NCBI RefSeq assembly: GCF_021284745.1
Contig: NZ_CP089925.1
Coordinates: 868,001-932,000, forward strand
From: Lysobacter sp. KIS68-7
Lineage (GTDB): Bacteria; Pseudomonadota; Gammaproteobacteria; Xanthomonadales; Xanthomonadaceae
Direction of reading: 5' to 3'
DNA length: 64,000 nucleotides
The position numbers and the translations under genes were made by a program. Shown here piece by piece: positions 26,545 through 36,951 of the stretch (within the stretch, counting starts at the first letter, position 1; each line of letters opens with the position of its first letter). The notes below the pieces were generated by a model. The model was not told the origin of the DNA. It saw nothing but the letters and a program-made list of their open reading frames with translations, and did no database searches.

Positions 26545-27266
26545 CCCACGCCCCGCAACTGTCCGTCGTCGTGCCGGTGTTCAACGAACAGGACAACGTC
26601 GGCCCGCTGTTGCGGGAAATCCTGGCTGCGCTGCGCGGCAAGGTCGATTTCGAAGCCGTCTTCGTGGATGACGATTCCAAGGACGGCACGCTCGCCGCGC
26701 TGCAGGCGCTGAAGGCGGAGGCGCCGGAACTGCGCGTGCTGCACCACGTGAAGCAGAGCGGGCAGAGCACCGCGATCCGCACGGGCGTCAAGGCGTCGCG
26801 CGGTGCATGGGTGGCCACGCTCGACGGCGACGGCCAGAACGATCCCGCCGACATTCCGAAGCTGCTGGCCGCGCGTGAAAGCGCCGATCGCGGCATCAAG
26901 CTGTTCGCCGGCTGGCGCGTGAATCGCCAGGATTCGGGCAGCAAGCGCTGGGCCTCGAAGTGGGCGAACGCGATCCGCGCGCGCATGCTGCGCGACGACA
27001 CGCCCGACACCGGCTGCGGCATCAAACTGTTCGAGCGCGACGCCTTCCTCGACCTGCCCTATTTCGACCACATGCACCGCTACCTGCCGGCGCTGATGCA
27101 GCGCGCGGGCTGGAAGACGGTCAGCGTTCCGGTGAACCACCGCCCGCGCTCGGCCGGCGTGTCCAAGTACAACAACCTCAACCGCGCGCTGGTGGGATTG
27201 CGCGACCTCCGCGGCGTGTCCTGGCTGATCGTGCGCAGCAAGCGCACGGGCGTCGAGGAGGTCTGA
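26541..27266 (+). CDS. GT2 glycosyltransferase (dolichyl-phosphate mannose synthase/ArnC-like)
   Basis: Family 2 glycosyltransferase of 241 residues. Nucleotide-sugar site VVPVFNEQDNV at the N-terminus, FVDDDSKDGT, and the DGDGQNDP motif carrying the metal-binding Asp. It is of DPM1-like type without visible C-terminal TM helices, so it probably makes a polyprenyl-phosphate sugar. The start is TTG at 26541 within a TTGA overlap with the epimerase. The next gene, encoding an LpxB-N domain membrane protein, follows after 3 nt; that pairing is common in sugar-lipid modification loci. Confidence 0.9.
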   Translation: MTHAPQLSVVVPVFNEQDNVGPLLREILAALRGKVDFEAVFVDDDSKDGTLAALQALKAEAPELRVLHHVKQSGQSTAIRTGVKASRGAWVATLDGDGQNDPADIPKLLAARESADRGIKLFAGWRVNRQDSGSKRWASKWANAIRARMLRDDTPDTGCGIKLFERDAFLDLPYFDHMHRYLPALMQRAGWKTVSVPVNHRPRSAGVSKYNNLNRALVGLRDLRGVSWLIVRSKRTGVEEV

Positions 27267-27269
27267 CCG

Positions 27270-27629
27270 ATGCTCGAGGCCGTTCCCGTCGCCACCGATT
27301 ACATGAACAGCCCGATCGAGTGGCTGGCGTGGACCGGGCTCCACATGTCCCCGTGGAAGCTGATCGGCCTGACCGGCGCGCTGATGTTCGGCGGCCGCTG
27401 GCTGGTCCAGTTCCTCGCCTCCCGGCGCCACGGCAAGCCGGTGATCCCGCGCCTGTTCTGGTACATGAGCCTGGTGGGGTCGGTCATGACCCTGGCCTAC
27501 TTCCTGTTTTCCGCCAAGCAGGACTCGGTGGGCATCGTCCAGAACCTGTTCCCGGCCTTCACGGCCGGCTACAGCCTCTATCTGGACATCCGTCACCGCG
27601 GCTGGCACCGGGACAAGGCGACCCACTGA
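27270..27629 (+). CDS. LpxB N-terminal domain membrane protein (LAB_N family)
   Basis: A 119-residue membrane protein matching the stand-alone 'lipid-A-disaccharide synthase N-terminal' (LAB_N) family, not the LpxB enzyme itself. Two or three hydrophobic helices (about 29-50, 62-81 and 88-105) contain the family landmarks R-W-x-x-Q-F, S-R-R-x-G-K and W-Y-x-S-L-x-G. Such proteins are found with DPM1-like glycosyltransferases and may flip or handle the lipid-linked sugar. It closes the epimerase operon and is followed by a terminator; no ArnT-like transferase is next to it. Confidence 0.88.
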   Translation: MLEAVPVATDYMNSPIEWLAWTGLHMSPWKLIGLTGALMFGGRWLVQFLASRRHGKPVIPRLFWYMSLVGSVMTLAYFLFSAKQDSVGIVQNLFPAFTAGYSLYLDIRHRGWHRDKATH

Positions 27630-27638
27630 GCTGATTTT

Positions 27639-27659
27639 TCGGGGGTTTTTCGCCCCCGA
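27639..27659 (+). terminator. Terminator after the epimerase-GT2-LAB_N operon
   Basis: Stem TCGGGGG / CCCCCGA with a TTTTTCG loop, 10 nt after the stop codon. T residues flank the stem on the 5' side and in the loop, but there is no long 3' T tract. Confidence 0.6.
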
Positions 27660-27661
27660 GG

Positions 27662-27690
27662 TTGTCCGGCCCCCTGCCGGCGGGCATAAT
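27662..27690 (+). promoter_or_regulatory. Sigma-70-type promoter of rpmB-rpmG
   Basis: TTGTCC (27662-27667) and CATAAT (27685-27690) are separated by exactly 17 nt, giving a leader of about 100 nt before rpmB. The leader contains GTCCCCAGGAC and GGCCAAGGAGAGC, which could fold. It is the best canonical promoter in the window. Confidence 0.6.
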
Positions 27691-27795
27691 GCGCGGCTCG
27701 CTGCGTCTTACCCGGGTCCCCAGGACCCCCATTTGCAGCGTGGCCGCCGCCCTCCTGGCCAAGGAGAGCATCACCAGACACCAATCGAGGTGCTT

Positions 27796-28032
27796 ATGTC
27801 CCGCGTGTGCCAAGTCACCGGCAAGAGCGTGCAGACCGGCAACAACGTCTCGCATGCCAACAACAAGACCCGCCGTCGCTTCCTGCCCAACCTGCACGAG
27901 CGTCGCTTCTGGGTTGCCAGCGAAAACCGCTGGGTGAAGCTGAAGGTTTCCGCGCACGCGCTGCGCACCATCGACAAGAACGGTATCGACTCGGTCCTGG
28001 CGCAGCTTCGCGCCCGCGGCGAGAAGGTTTGA
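27796..28032 (+). CDS. rpmB: Large ribosomal subunit protein bL28
   Basis: A 78-residue basic ribosomal protein with the typical [20 protein letters not shown] start and the [13 protein letters not shown] block. It lacks the CxxC zinc pair of some L28 proteins. The ATG at 27796 follows a long leader from the promoter at 27662-27690. rpmG begins 10 nt after the stop, the usual rpmB-rpmG order. Confidence 0.97.
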   Translation: MSRVCQVTGKSVQTGNNVSHANNKTRRRFLPNLHERRFWVASENRWVKLKVSAHALRTIDKNGIDSVLAQLRARGEKV

Positions 28033-28042
28033 GGAGTAAGAC

Positions 28043-28207
28043 ATGGCTAGCAAGCGTGACAAGATTCGCCTGATCTCCTCGGCCAACACCGGCCACTTCT
28101 ACACGACCGACAAGAACAAGAAGAACACGCCGGCCAAGATGGAGGTCAAGAAGTACGACCCCGTCGTCCGGAAGCACGTGATCTACAAGGAAGGCAAGAT
28201 CAAGTAA
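28043..28207 (+). CDS. rpmG: Large ribosomal subunit protein bL33
   Basis: A 54-residue ribosomal protein ([20 protein letters not shown]... ending EGKIK), the zinc-free form without cysteines. The Shine-Dalgarno GAGGAG lies about 6 nt before the ATG and overlaps the region right after the rpmB stop. A strong terminator follows. Confidence 0.97.
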   Translation: MASKRDKIRLISSANTGHFYTTDKNKKNTPAKMEVKKYDPVVRKHVIYKEGKIK

Positions 28208-28232
28208 GCCTTCCCGCTCTTGGGAACAGATC

Positions 28233-28262
28233 GAAGCCCGCCGAAAGGTGGGCTTCTTTTTT
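28233..28262 (+). terminator. Intrinsic terminator of rpmB-rpmG
   Basis: Stem GAAGCCCGCC / GGTGGGCTTC with a GAAA tetraloop (28233-28256), followed by six T residues. It also lies just past the stop of the convergent acs gene. Confidence 0.9.
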
Positions 28263-28265
28263 GCC

Positions 28266-30164
28266 TCACGCGCCGCGGCGGTGCTTGACCAGCGAGTCGA
28301 CGACCGACGGATCCGCGAGCGTCGAGGTATCGCCCAGTTGTTCCGGCGCGTCTTCGGCGATCTTGCGCAGGATGCGCCGCATGATCTTTCCCGAGCGCGT
28401 CTTCGGCAGGCCCGGCGCCCACTGCACGTGGTCGGGCGTGGCGATCGGGCCGATGAGGTTGCGCACGTGCGCGACCAGTGCGTCGCGCAGCGCGTTGGAT
28501 TCGGCTTCGCCGGCCACCAGCGTCACGTAGGCATAGATGCCCTGGCCCTTGATGTCGTGCGGGAATCCGACGACGGCGGCTTCGGCCACCTTGGGATGCG
28601 CGACCAGCGCGCTTTCCACTTCCGCCGTGCCGATGCGATGGCCGCTGACGTTGATGACGTCGTCCACGCGCCCGGTGATCCAGTAGTCGCCGTCCGCGTC
28701 GCGCCGGCAGCCGTCGCCGGTGAAGTACATGCCCGGATATGCGCGGAAATACGTGTCGATGAAACGCGCGTGGTCGCCGTAGACCGTGCGCATCTGGCCG
28801 GGCCAGGAATCCAGCAGCACGAGGTTGCCTTCGGTTTCGCCTTCGAGCAGTTGGCCGTTCGCATCGACGATGGCCGGACGCACGCCGAAGAACGGCGTCA
28901 TCGCCGAGCCGGGCTTCTGCGGCTGGTCGAGCCGCGGCGCAATGAGCGTGGCGCCGGTTTCCGTTTGCCACCACGTATCGACGATCGGGCAGCGCGCATC
29001 GCCCACCACGTCGTGGTACCAGCGCCAGGCTTCGGGATTGATCGGCTCGCCGACGGTGCCGAGCAGGCGCAGCGATTTGCGCGAGGCCGCCTTCACCGGC
29101 GCATCGCCTTCGCGCATCAATGCGCGGATCGCCGTCGGCGCGGTGTAGAAGATCGTGACCTGGTGTTTGTCGACGATGCGCCAGAAGCGCGAGAAATCCG
29201 GATGGTTCGGCACGCCTTCGAACACGACGGCGGTCGCGCCGTTCGCCAGCGGGCCGTACACGATGTAGCTGTGGCCCGTGATCCAGCCGACGTCGGCCGT
29301 GCACCACCACACGTCGTCCGCGCGCAGGCCGAAGACTTCCTCGTGCGTGAAGCTCGCATACACCAGGTAACCGCCCGTGGTGTGCAGCACGCCCTTGGGT
29401 TTGCCGGTCGATCCCGAGGTGTAGAGGATGAACAACGGATCTTCCGCGCCCATCGGCTCGGGATCGCAGGTGTCGGGCTGGCCTTCGACCACGGCCTCCA
29501 CCCAGCGGTCGCGCGGCATCTGCATCGCCACCGCGGCGCCGGTGTGGCGCACGACGAGGACGGTTTCCACCGAATTCGTGCCGGGCAGGCGAAGCGCCGC
29601 GTCGACGTTGGCCTTCAATGGGATGCGCTTGCCGCCGCGCAGCCCTTCGTCCGCGGTGATGACGAGCTTGCTGCCGCAGTCGGCGATGCGGTCGGCGATG
29701 GATTGCGGCGCGAAGCCGCCGAAGATCACCGAATGGATCGCGCCGATGCGCGCGCACGCGAGCATCGCGACGATCGCGTCGGGGATCATCGGCAGGTAGA
29801 TCGTGATGCGGTCGCCCTTGCCCATGCCGAGGTTGCGCAGCGCGTTGGCGAGGCGGCAGGTGCGCGCGTGCAGTTCGCGGTAGGTGATGCGTTGCGCGGG
29901 CGCGTTCGGATCGTCGGGTTCGAAGATCAGCGCGGTGCGATCGCCGTTCCTGGCGAGGTGGCGGTCCAGGCAGTTGACGCTGGCGTTGAGCACGCCGTCT
30001 TCGTACCAGCGGATGTGGAAATCGTCGGCGTCGAAACTGACGTCGCGGATGCGCGTGGGCGGCGAGATCCAGTCGATGCGCTTGGCGACCTTGCGCCAGA
30101 AGCCATCGGGATCGTGCAGCGATTCGGCATAGCGCTGCGCGTAATCGGAATCCGTCGAAGCCAT
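28266..30164 (-). CDS. acs: Acetyl-CoA synthetase
   Basis: AMP-forming acetate:CoA ligase, 632 residues. Core motifs: [11 protein letters not shown] (about residue 255), the WWQTETG block with the acetate-pocket Trp, [13 protein letters not shown], and the C-terminal [11 protein letters not shown], whose Lys is the target of regulatory acetylation. The N-terminal [13 protein letters not shown] is typical for Acs. MASTDSD at 30164 is the start; a TACACT hexamer 27 nt upstream on the same strand could be its -10. The gene is convergent with rpmG across the terminator. Confidence 0.97.
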   Translation of the reverse strand: MASTDSDYAQRYAESLHDPDGFWRKVAKRIDWISPPTRIRDVSFDADDFHIRWYEDGVLNASVNCLDRHLARNGDRTALIFEPDDPNAPAQRITYRELHARTCRLANALRNLGMGKGDRITIYLPMIPDAIVAMLACARIGAIHSVIFGGFAPQSIADRIADCGSKLVITADEGLRGGKRIPLKANVDAALRLPGTNSVETVLVVRHTGAAVAMQMPRDRWVEAVVEGQPDTCDPEPMGAEDPLFILYTSGSTGKPKGVLHTTGGYLVYASFTHEEVFGLRADDVWWCTADVGWITGHSYIVYGPLANGATAVVFEGVPNHPDFSRFWRIVDKHQVTIFYTAPTAIRALMREGDAPVKAASRKSLRLLGTVGEPINPEAWRWYHDVVGDARCPIVDTWWQTETGATLIAPRLDQPQKPGSAMTPFFGVRPAIVDANGQLLEGETEGNLVLLDSWPGQMRTVYGDHARFIDTYFRAYPGMYFTGDGCRRDADGDYWITGRVDDVINVSGHRIGTAEVESALVAHPKVAEAAVVGFPHDIKGQGIYAYVTLVAGEAESNALRDALVAHVRNLIGPIATPDHVQWAPGLPKTRSGKIMRRILRKIAEDAPEQLGDTSTLADPSVVDSLVKHRRGA

Positions 30165-30199
30165 GGGGCGCCCTCGCCTGCGGGGAACGCCCAGTGTAC

Positions 30200-30571
30200 T
30201 CAGCGTGGCGGCGAGGCGAGTTCCGCGGCGCTCAGGAATCCATCGCGGTTCTTGTCCTGGCGGGCGAAGGCGTCGGCCAGGCGTGCGCGATGGGCGTCGC
30301 GCGTGATGGGCTTGCCGCGCCCGCCCGGTTGTTCGGCGGGGGAGAGCGTGCCGTCGTGGTCGGCGTCCATCGCGTCGAAGGCGTAGCTCAGCCAATCCTG
30401 GTATTCGACGAGCGAAACGCGGCCGTCGTGGTCGGCGTCCATGCGGGCGAGGTAGTCGGCGCTGGCCGTGACCTGCGCGTGGGCCGTGGTGCAGAGGATT
30501 GCGAGCGCCAATAACGAAAGACCCGCACGCAACCGTGCGGGTCTTCGAGTTTCGCGCGTGCGAAAGGGCAT
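30200..30571 (-). CDS. Exported EF-hand calcium-binding protein
   Basis: A 123-residue protein with a hydrophobic signal sequence ([18 protein letters not shown]) and three EF-hand loops: [24 protein letters not shown] and [12 protein letters not shown], each with the D-x-D/N-x-D-G pattern. Expected to be periplasmic or secreted and to bind calcium; the partner is unknown. The ATG shares one base with the desaturase stop (TGATG). However, a 12-bp terminator-like hairpin (30518-30545) lies inside its first codons, so the true start could be a TTG just after position 30540, which would give a shorter signal peptide. Confidence 0.78.
   Translation of the reverse strand: MPFRTRETRRPARLRAGLSLLALAILCTTAHAQVTASADYLARMDADHDGRVSLVEYQDWLSYAFDAMDADHDGTLSPAEQPGGRGKPITRDAHRARLADAFARQDKNRDGFLSAAELASPPR
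30518..30545 (-). terminator. Hairpin with U-rich tail inside the start of the EF-hand gene
   Basis: Perfect 12-bp stem AAGACCCGCACG / CGTGCGGGTCTT with a 4-nt loop. In the minus direction it is followed by TCGTTATTGG after the TCTT of the stem, resembling an intrinsic terminator for the desaturase. It overlaps codons 9-18 of the EF-hand frame, so it may act as an attenuator. Confidence 0.55.
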
Positions 30572-31746
30572 CACGCAGCGTGCAGCTGGTAGCCCTTCAG
30601 GCGCGCCGAGAAGTCCTGCAGCTGGCGGATGCCGCTGGCTTCGGCTTCCTTGCACCAGGCCTGCAGGTTCTGCAGCGTCGCCGCGGCGTCATTGCCGCGC
30701 GCTTCGAGCACGGCCGCCAGGCGCGCGCGGTGTTCGACCAGCGCACGGATCCGCGGGTTCTGCGCGATCCACGCCTGCAGCTGGGCACGCGCATCCGGCT
30801 TCAGCCAACGACCGTCGTCGCTCAGGCCCTTGCGCAGCGGACGCGGCAGCGCGGCCTGGCTCTCGCGCAGCGCCGGCTTCAGCACGTTGCGATGGAAATC
30901 GGTCATGGCCTGGAAGCGATGGGTCAGCAGCGCCTTGATGGTTTCGCTGTCCGGTACGTGGATGTTCGGTCGCACGTCGAGCGAGGGCGCCACGCGCAGG
31001 ACCTTCGCCATTCCGAACATTTCGAAGAACTTGATCGCGGCCCAGCCGATGTCGAATTCGAACTTGCGCAGCGCGAACTTCGCCGAGCTCGGGAACGCGT
31101 GGTGGTTGTTGTGCAGCTCTTCGCCGCCGATCCAGACGCCCCACGGGGTGAGGTTGGTCGCGGTGTCGGTGGTTTCGAAGTTGCGGTAGCCCCACCAGTG
31201 GCCGAGGCCGTTGACGACGCCGGCGGCCCAGAACGGGATCCACGCCATCTGGATCGCCCACACCGCAACGCCCGGCAGGCCGAACAGCGCGAAGCTGAGG
31301 AAGAGCAGGAGCGTGGGGCCCATCGTCGCGTGCGGCGTGTAGACCTTGCGCTCGATCCAGTCCTCCGGGCAGCCCTTGCCGTACTTCTCGATCGACTCGC
31401 GATCGCCGCGCGCTTCGCGATAAAGCTCCACGCCGCGCCAGAAGACGGTCTTGATGCCCTTGTACATCGGGCTGTGCGGATCTTCCTCGGTCTCGCACTT
31501 CGCATGGTGCTTGCGATGGATCGCCGCCCATTCCTTCGTGATCATCGACGTGGTGAGCCACGTCCAGAAGCGGAAGAAGTGCGCGAGCACTGGATGGAAA
31601 TCGACGCCGCGATGGGCCTGGCTGCGGTGCAGGTACAGGGTGACCGAGAAGATCGTGAGCTGCGTGGCGACCAACAGGTAGACCAGCAGGCCGATCCAGC
31701 CGAACTGCAGGAGTCCGCCGGACAGGAATTCGAGGAAAGCGTGCAT
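30571..31746 (-). CDS. Acyl-CoA/acyl-lipid delta-9 desaturase
   Basis: Membrane di-iron fatty acid desaturase of 391 residues. The three histidine boxes are present: HRSQAH (40-45), HRKHH (77-81) and HNNHH (212-216). TM segments lie near 12-38 and 145-182. This is the fatty acid desaturase family 1 (stearoyl-CoA desaturase) type, introducing a cis double bond to tune membrane fluidity. The C-terminal ~120 residues form an extra charged helical extension (Leu/Ala/Arg-rich) beyond the catalytic core. It is divergent from mutM, and the intergenic region holds a nested palindrome (31856-31886) that may be an operator. Confidence 0.94.
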   Translation of the reverse strand: MHAFLEFLSGGLLQFGWIGLLVYLLVATQLTIFSVTLYLHRSQAHRGVDFHPVLAHFFRFWTWLTTSMITKEWAAIHRKHHAKCETEEDPHSPMYKGIKTVFWRGVELYREARGDRESIEKYGKGCPEDWIERKVYTPHATMGPTLLLFLSFALFGLPGVAVWAIQMAWIPFWAAGVVNGLGHWWGYRNFETTDTATNLTPWGVWIGGEELHNNHHAFPSSAKFALRKFEFDIGWAAIKFFEMFGMAKVLRVAPSLDVRPNIHVPDSETIKALLTHRFQAMTDFHRNVLKPALRESQAALPRPLRKGLSDDGRWLKPDARAQLQAWIAQNPRIRALVEHRARLAAVLEARGNDAAATLQNLQAWCKEAEASGIRQLQDFSARLKGYQLHAA

Positions 31747-31855
31747 CGTGACTCCGGGTGAACGTGCGGGGCGCGGGGGACCACCCCGGAAGCCATATTG
31801 CCACCGGAGTTCGGCCGTGCGCGTGCGTATGTCGCCGATCCGTGATGGGGGTGTT

Positions 31856-31886
31856 CAGACCGCATAACAACCGTTGGAACGGTCTG
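31856..31886. promoter_or_regulatory. Nested palindrome between desaturase and mutM
   Basis: Outer inverted repeat CAGACCG (31856-31862) / CGGTCTG (31880-31886) encloses a second one, ACCGTT-GG-AACGGT (31870-31883). It lies 110 nt upstream of the desaturase start and 40 nt upstream of mutM. The dyad symmetry suggests binding of a dimeric regulator, perhaps controlling the desaturase. Confidence 0.4.
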
Positions 31887-31925
31887 CTGCCGCTTTCACG
31901 TCCACGGGCCTGCCACACTTGCGCC

Positions 31926-32753
31926 ATGCCCGAGTTGCCTGAAGTCGAAACCACGCGTCGCGGCCTGGCGCCGCATGTCGAAGGGCGCATCGTCACCGAC
32001 GTCGTGTTGCGGCGTCCGGACCTGCGATGGCCGATTCCGCCGGAAGTCGCGCGCCTGCTGCCCGGCCGACGGATCGATGCCGTGCGCCGCCGGGCGAAAT
32101 ACCTGCTGCTGGACACCGAGGTCGGCAGCGCGCTGCTCCACCTGGGCATGTCCGGCAGCCTGCGCGTCCTGCCCGCCGCCACGCCGGTCGCCGCCCACGA
32201 CCATGTCGACATCCTGCTCGACCCCCGCGGCCGCGACCCGCTCCGCGTCCTGCGCTTCAACGACCCGCGCCGCTTCGGCTGCCTGCTCTGGCAGGCGCCC
32301 GGCGAAACCCACGAACTCCTGCGCGACCTGGGGCCGGAGCCCTTGTCGGACGGCTTCGACGGCGACTACCTCTTCGCGCGCAGCCGCGGCCGCACGGCCC
32401 CGGTGAAAACCTTCCTGATGGACCAGGGAATCGTGGTGGGCGTGGGCAACATCTATGCCGCCGAAGCCCTGTTCGAAGCGGGCATTTCGCCCCTGCGCGA
32501 GGCCGGCCGCGTGTCGCGCGAACGCTACCGTTCGCTCGCCGACGCGGTGAAGCGGATCCTGGCCCATGCCATCGAACGCGGCGGCACCACCCTCCGCGAC
32601 TTCATCAGCCCCGACGGCCTGCCCGGGTATTTCGAGCTCGAACTGTCGGCCTATGGCCGAGGCGGGGCGCCATGTCCGCGCTGCGGCCGGCCCCTGAAGG
32701 AAGCCTCGATCGGCCAGCGCACCACCGTGTGGTGCACCCGCTGCCAGCGCTGA
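31926..32753 (+). CDS. mutM: Formamidopyrimidine-DNA glycosylase
   Basis: Fpg/MutM removes 8-oxoguanine and formamidopyrimidines, 275 residues. The N-terminal catalytic Pro2-Glu3 (MPELPEVET), the central LHLGMSG, the DNA-binding NDPRRFG and the helix-two-turn-helix [14 protein letters not shown] are all present. The C-terminal zinc finger is C-P-R-C ... W-C-T-R-C. The ATG at 31926 is fixed by the required Pro2; CACACT ends 6 nt upstream of it, a possible leaderless -10. Confidence 0.96.
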   Translation: MPELPEVETTRRGLAPHVEGRIVTDVVLRRPDLRWPIPPEVARLLPGRRIDAVRRRAKYLLLDTEVGSALLHLGMSGSLRVLPAATPVAAHDHVDILLDPRGRDPLRVLRFNDPRRFGCLLWQAPGETHELLRDLGPEPLSDGFDGDYLFARSRGRTAPVKTFLMDQGIVVGVGNIYAAEALFEAGISPLREAGRVSRERYRSLADAVKRILAHAIERGGTTLRDFISPDGLPGYFELELSAYGRGGAPCPRCGRPLKEASIGQRTTVWCTRCQR

Positions 32754-32833
32754 CTCAGCAGGGAAATTCAGCTTTCTGAGGCCGGTCGAGGCCCGAAACC
32801 GCGTGCCGGGCCTCACGGTCCGGGCTATATTCG

Positions 32834-32848
32834 GCCCCCTGAGGGGGC
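32834..32848 (+). promoter_or_regulatory. Hairpin covering the ribosome binding site of the ECF sigma gene
   Basis: GCCCCC-TGA-GGGGGC forms a 6-bp all-GC stem whose 3' arm (GGGGG) is the only Shine-Dalgarno-like sequence. It ends two bases before the ATG at 32851, so it would hide the start from ribosomes when folded. TATATT (32825-32830) just upstream is a possible -10. Confidence 0.4.
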
Positions 32849-32850
32849 AC

Positions 32851-33414
32851 ATGGCCGAGACTGCCGACATCACCGAGCTGTTGGACGCCGCACGCGATGG
32901 AGATCGCGGCGCGCTCGATCGCGTGCTCGCCACCCTGTATCAGGAACTGCACGCCATGGCGCGCCGGCAGCTCGCCGGGCAGCACGGGCACACGCTCGAT
33001 GCCACCGCGCTCGTGCACGAGGCCTACCTGAAACTGGTCGGGCGCAATTCGGCGCAGTTCGACGATCGCGCGCACTTCTTCGCCTACGCGGCGTCGGCGA
33101 TGCGCAGCGTCGTGGTCGACTACGCGCGCCAGCGCCTGGCGCAGAAGCGCGGCGGCGATCTGCACCGCGTCACCGAGTTGCCCGAGGAAGTCGAAGGCGG
33201 CCTGCGCCTGGATGAAGAAACCCTGGGCCTGGACACCGCGCTCACGCGCCTGGCCGCGGTCGACGCGCGCCTGGCGCAGGTGGTCGAACTGCGTTACTTC
33301 GCCGGACTGTCCGAACTGGAGATCGCTGCGCTGCTCAAGCGCTCCGAACGCAGTATCCGCCGCGACTGGCAGAAGGCGCGCCTGTTCCTCCTCGCGTCGT
33401 TGAAGGACGGCTGA
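32851..33414 (+). CDS. ECF-type RNA polymerase sigma factor
   Basis: Extracytoplasmic-function sigma factor of 187 residues of the type usually paired with Ser/Thr kinases. Region 2 (LYQELHAMARRQL ... HFFAYAASAMRSVVVDYARQR) is at about 28-105. Region 4 (VVELRYFAGLSELEIAALLKRSERSIRRDWQKAR) is at about 146-180. No anti-sigma gene is adjacent; instead the kinase gene follows after 12 nt on the same strand, so kinase signalling probably controls this factor. A hairpin occupies the ribosome binding site. Confidence 0.92.
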   Translation: MAETADITELLDAARDGDRGALDRVLATLYQELHAMARRQLAGQHGHTLDATALVHEAYLKLVGRNSAQFDDRAHFFAYAASAMRSVVVDYARQRLAQKRGGDLHRVTELPEEVEGGLRLDEETLGLDTALTRLAAVDARLAQVVELRYFAGLSELEIAALLKRSERSIRRDWQKARLFLLASLKDG

Positions 33415-33426
33415 CGCCGGACGGCA

Positions 33427-36252
<2,826 letters not shown>

Positions 36253-36259
36253 CGCAGGC

Positions 36260-36883
36260 TCAGTCGAGCAGCGAGGGCTGCACCGGCTCGATCGTTCCCT
36301 CGCCGCGCATCACCTTCTTGAACTCCGCGCGCGACACAGACACGTAACGGTCGTTGCCGCCGATCTCCACCTGCGGGCCCGCCTGCACGGCGCGTCCCTG
36401 CTCGTCCACCCGCACCGTCATCGTCGCCTTCTTGCCGGTGTGGCAGATCGTCTTGATCTCGCTGAGTTCGTCCGCCCATGCCAGCAGGTACTGGCTGCCT
36501 TCGAACAGCTCGCCGCGGAAATCCGTGCGCAGCCCGTAACACAGCACCGGGATGCGCAGCTGGTCGACGACTTCGCTGAGCTGCCACACCTGCGCCTTGG
36601 AGAGGAACTGCGCCTCGTCCACGAGCACGCAATCCAGCTTACCGTGCGCCTCGATGTCCTCGCGCACGCGGGCTTGAAGGTCGTCGCGGGCGCCGAAGGG
36701 CGTCCCCTGCGCCTTGAGGCCGATGCGCGAGGCGACCGTCCCGGCCGCGCCCGCGCGATCGTCCAGCGCGGGCGTGAAAATCATCACGCGCATGCCGCGT
36801 TCGCGATAGTTGTGCGCAGACTGCAACAGGGTCGTCGTCTTCCCCGCATTCATCGCCGAATAATAGAAATAGAGCTTGGCCAT
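36260..36883 (-). CDS. tdk: Thymidine kinase
   Basis: Salvage enzyme phosphorylating thymidine to dTMP, type II (bacterial tetrameric) family, 207 residues. P-loop [10 protein letters not shown] (about 11-20), catalytic LVDEAQFL (DEAQF) and the lasso region with [11 protein letters not shown]. The cysteines of the E. coli zinc lobe are mostly replaced: the segment reads ICHTGKKA, and a Ser occupies the Cys position in YVSVS, so zinc binding is doubtful. The start at 36883 follows CATAAT by 7 nt, indicating a leaderless mRNA. Confidence 0.95.
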   Translation of the reverse strand: MAKLYFYYSAMNAGKTTTLLQSAHNYRERGMRVMIFTPALDDRAGAAGTVASRIGLKAQGTPFGARDDLQARVREDIEAHGKLDCVLVDEAQFLSKAQVWQLSEVVDQLRIPVLCYGLRTDFRGELFEGSQYLLAWADELSEIKTICHTGKKATMTVRVDEQGRAVQAGPQVEIGGNDRYVSVSRAEFKKVMRGEGTIEPVQPSLLD

Positions 36884-36890
36884 GCCGCAG

Positions 36891-36896
36891 ATTATG
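36891..36896 (-). promoter_or_regulatory. -10 element (CATAAT) for a leaderless tdk mRNA
   Basis: On the minus strand CATAAT ends 7 nt before the tdk ATG (36883). The divergent rep gene has TACACT at 36911-36916 on the plus strand, so the two promoters are back to back. Confidence 0.4.
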
Positions 36897-36951
36897 CGGG
36901 GCCGGGCGGCTACACTGCGCGGCCCTTCGCGCGACCCCACCGGAGCCCGCC

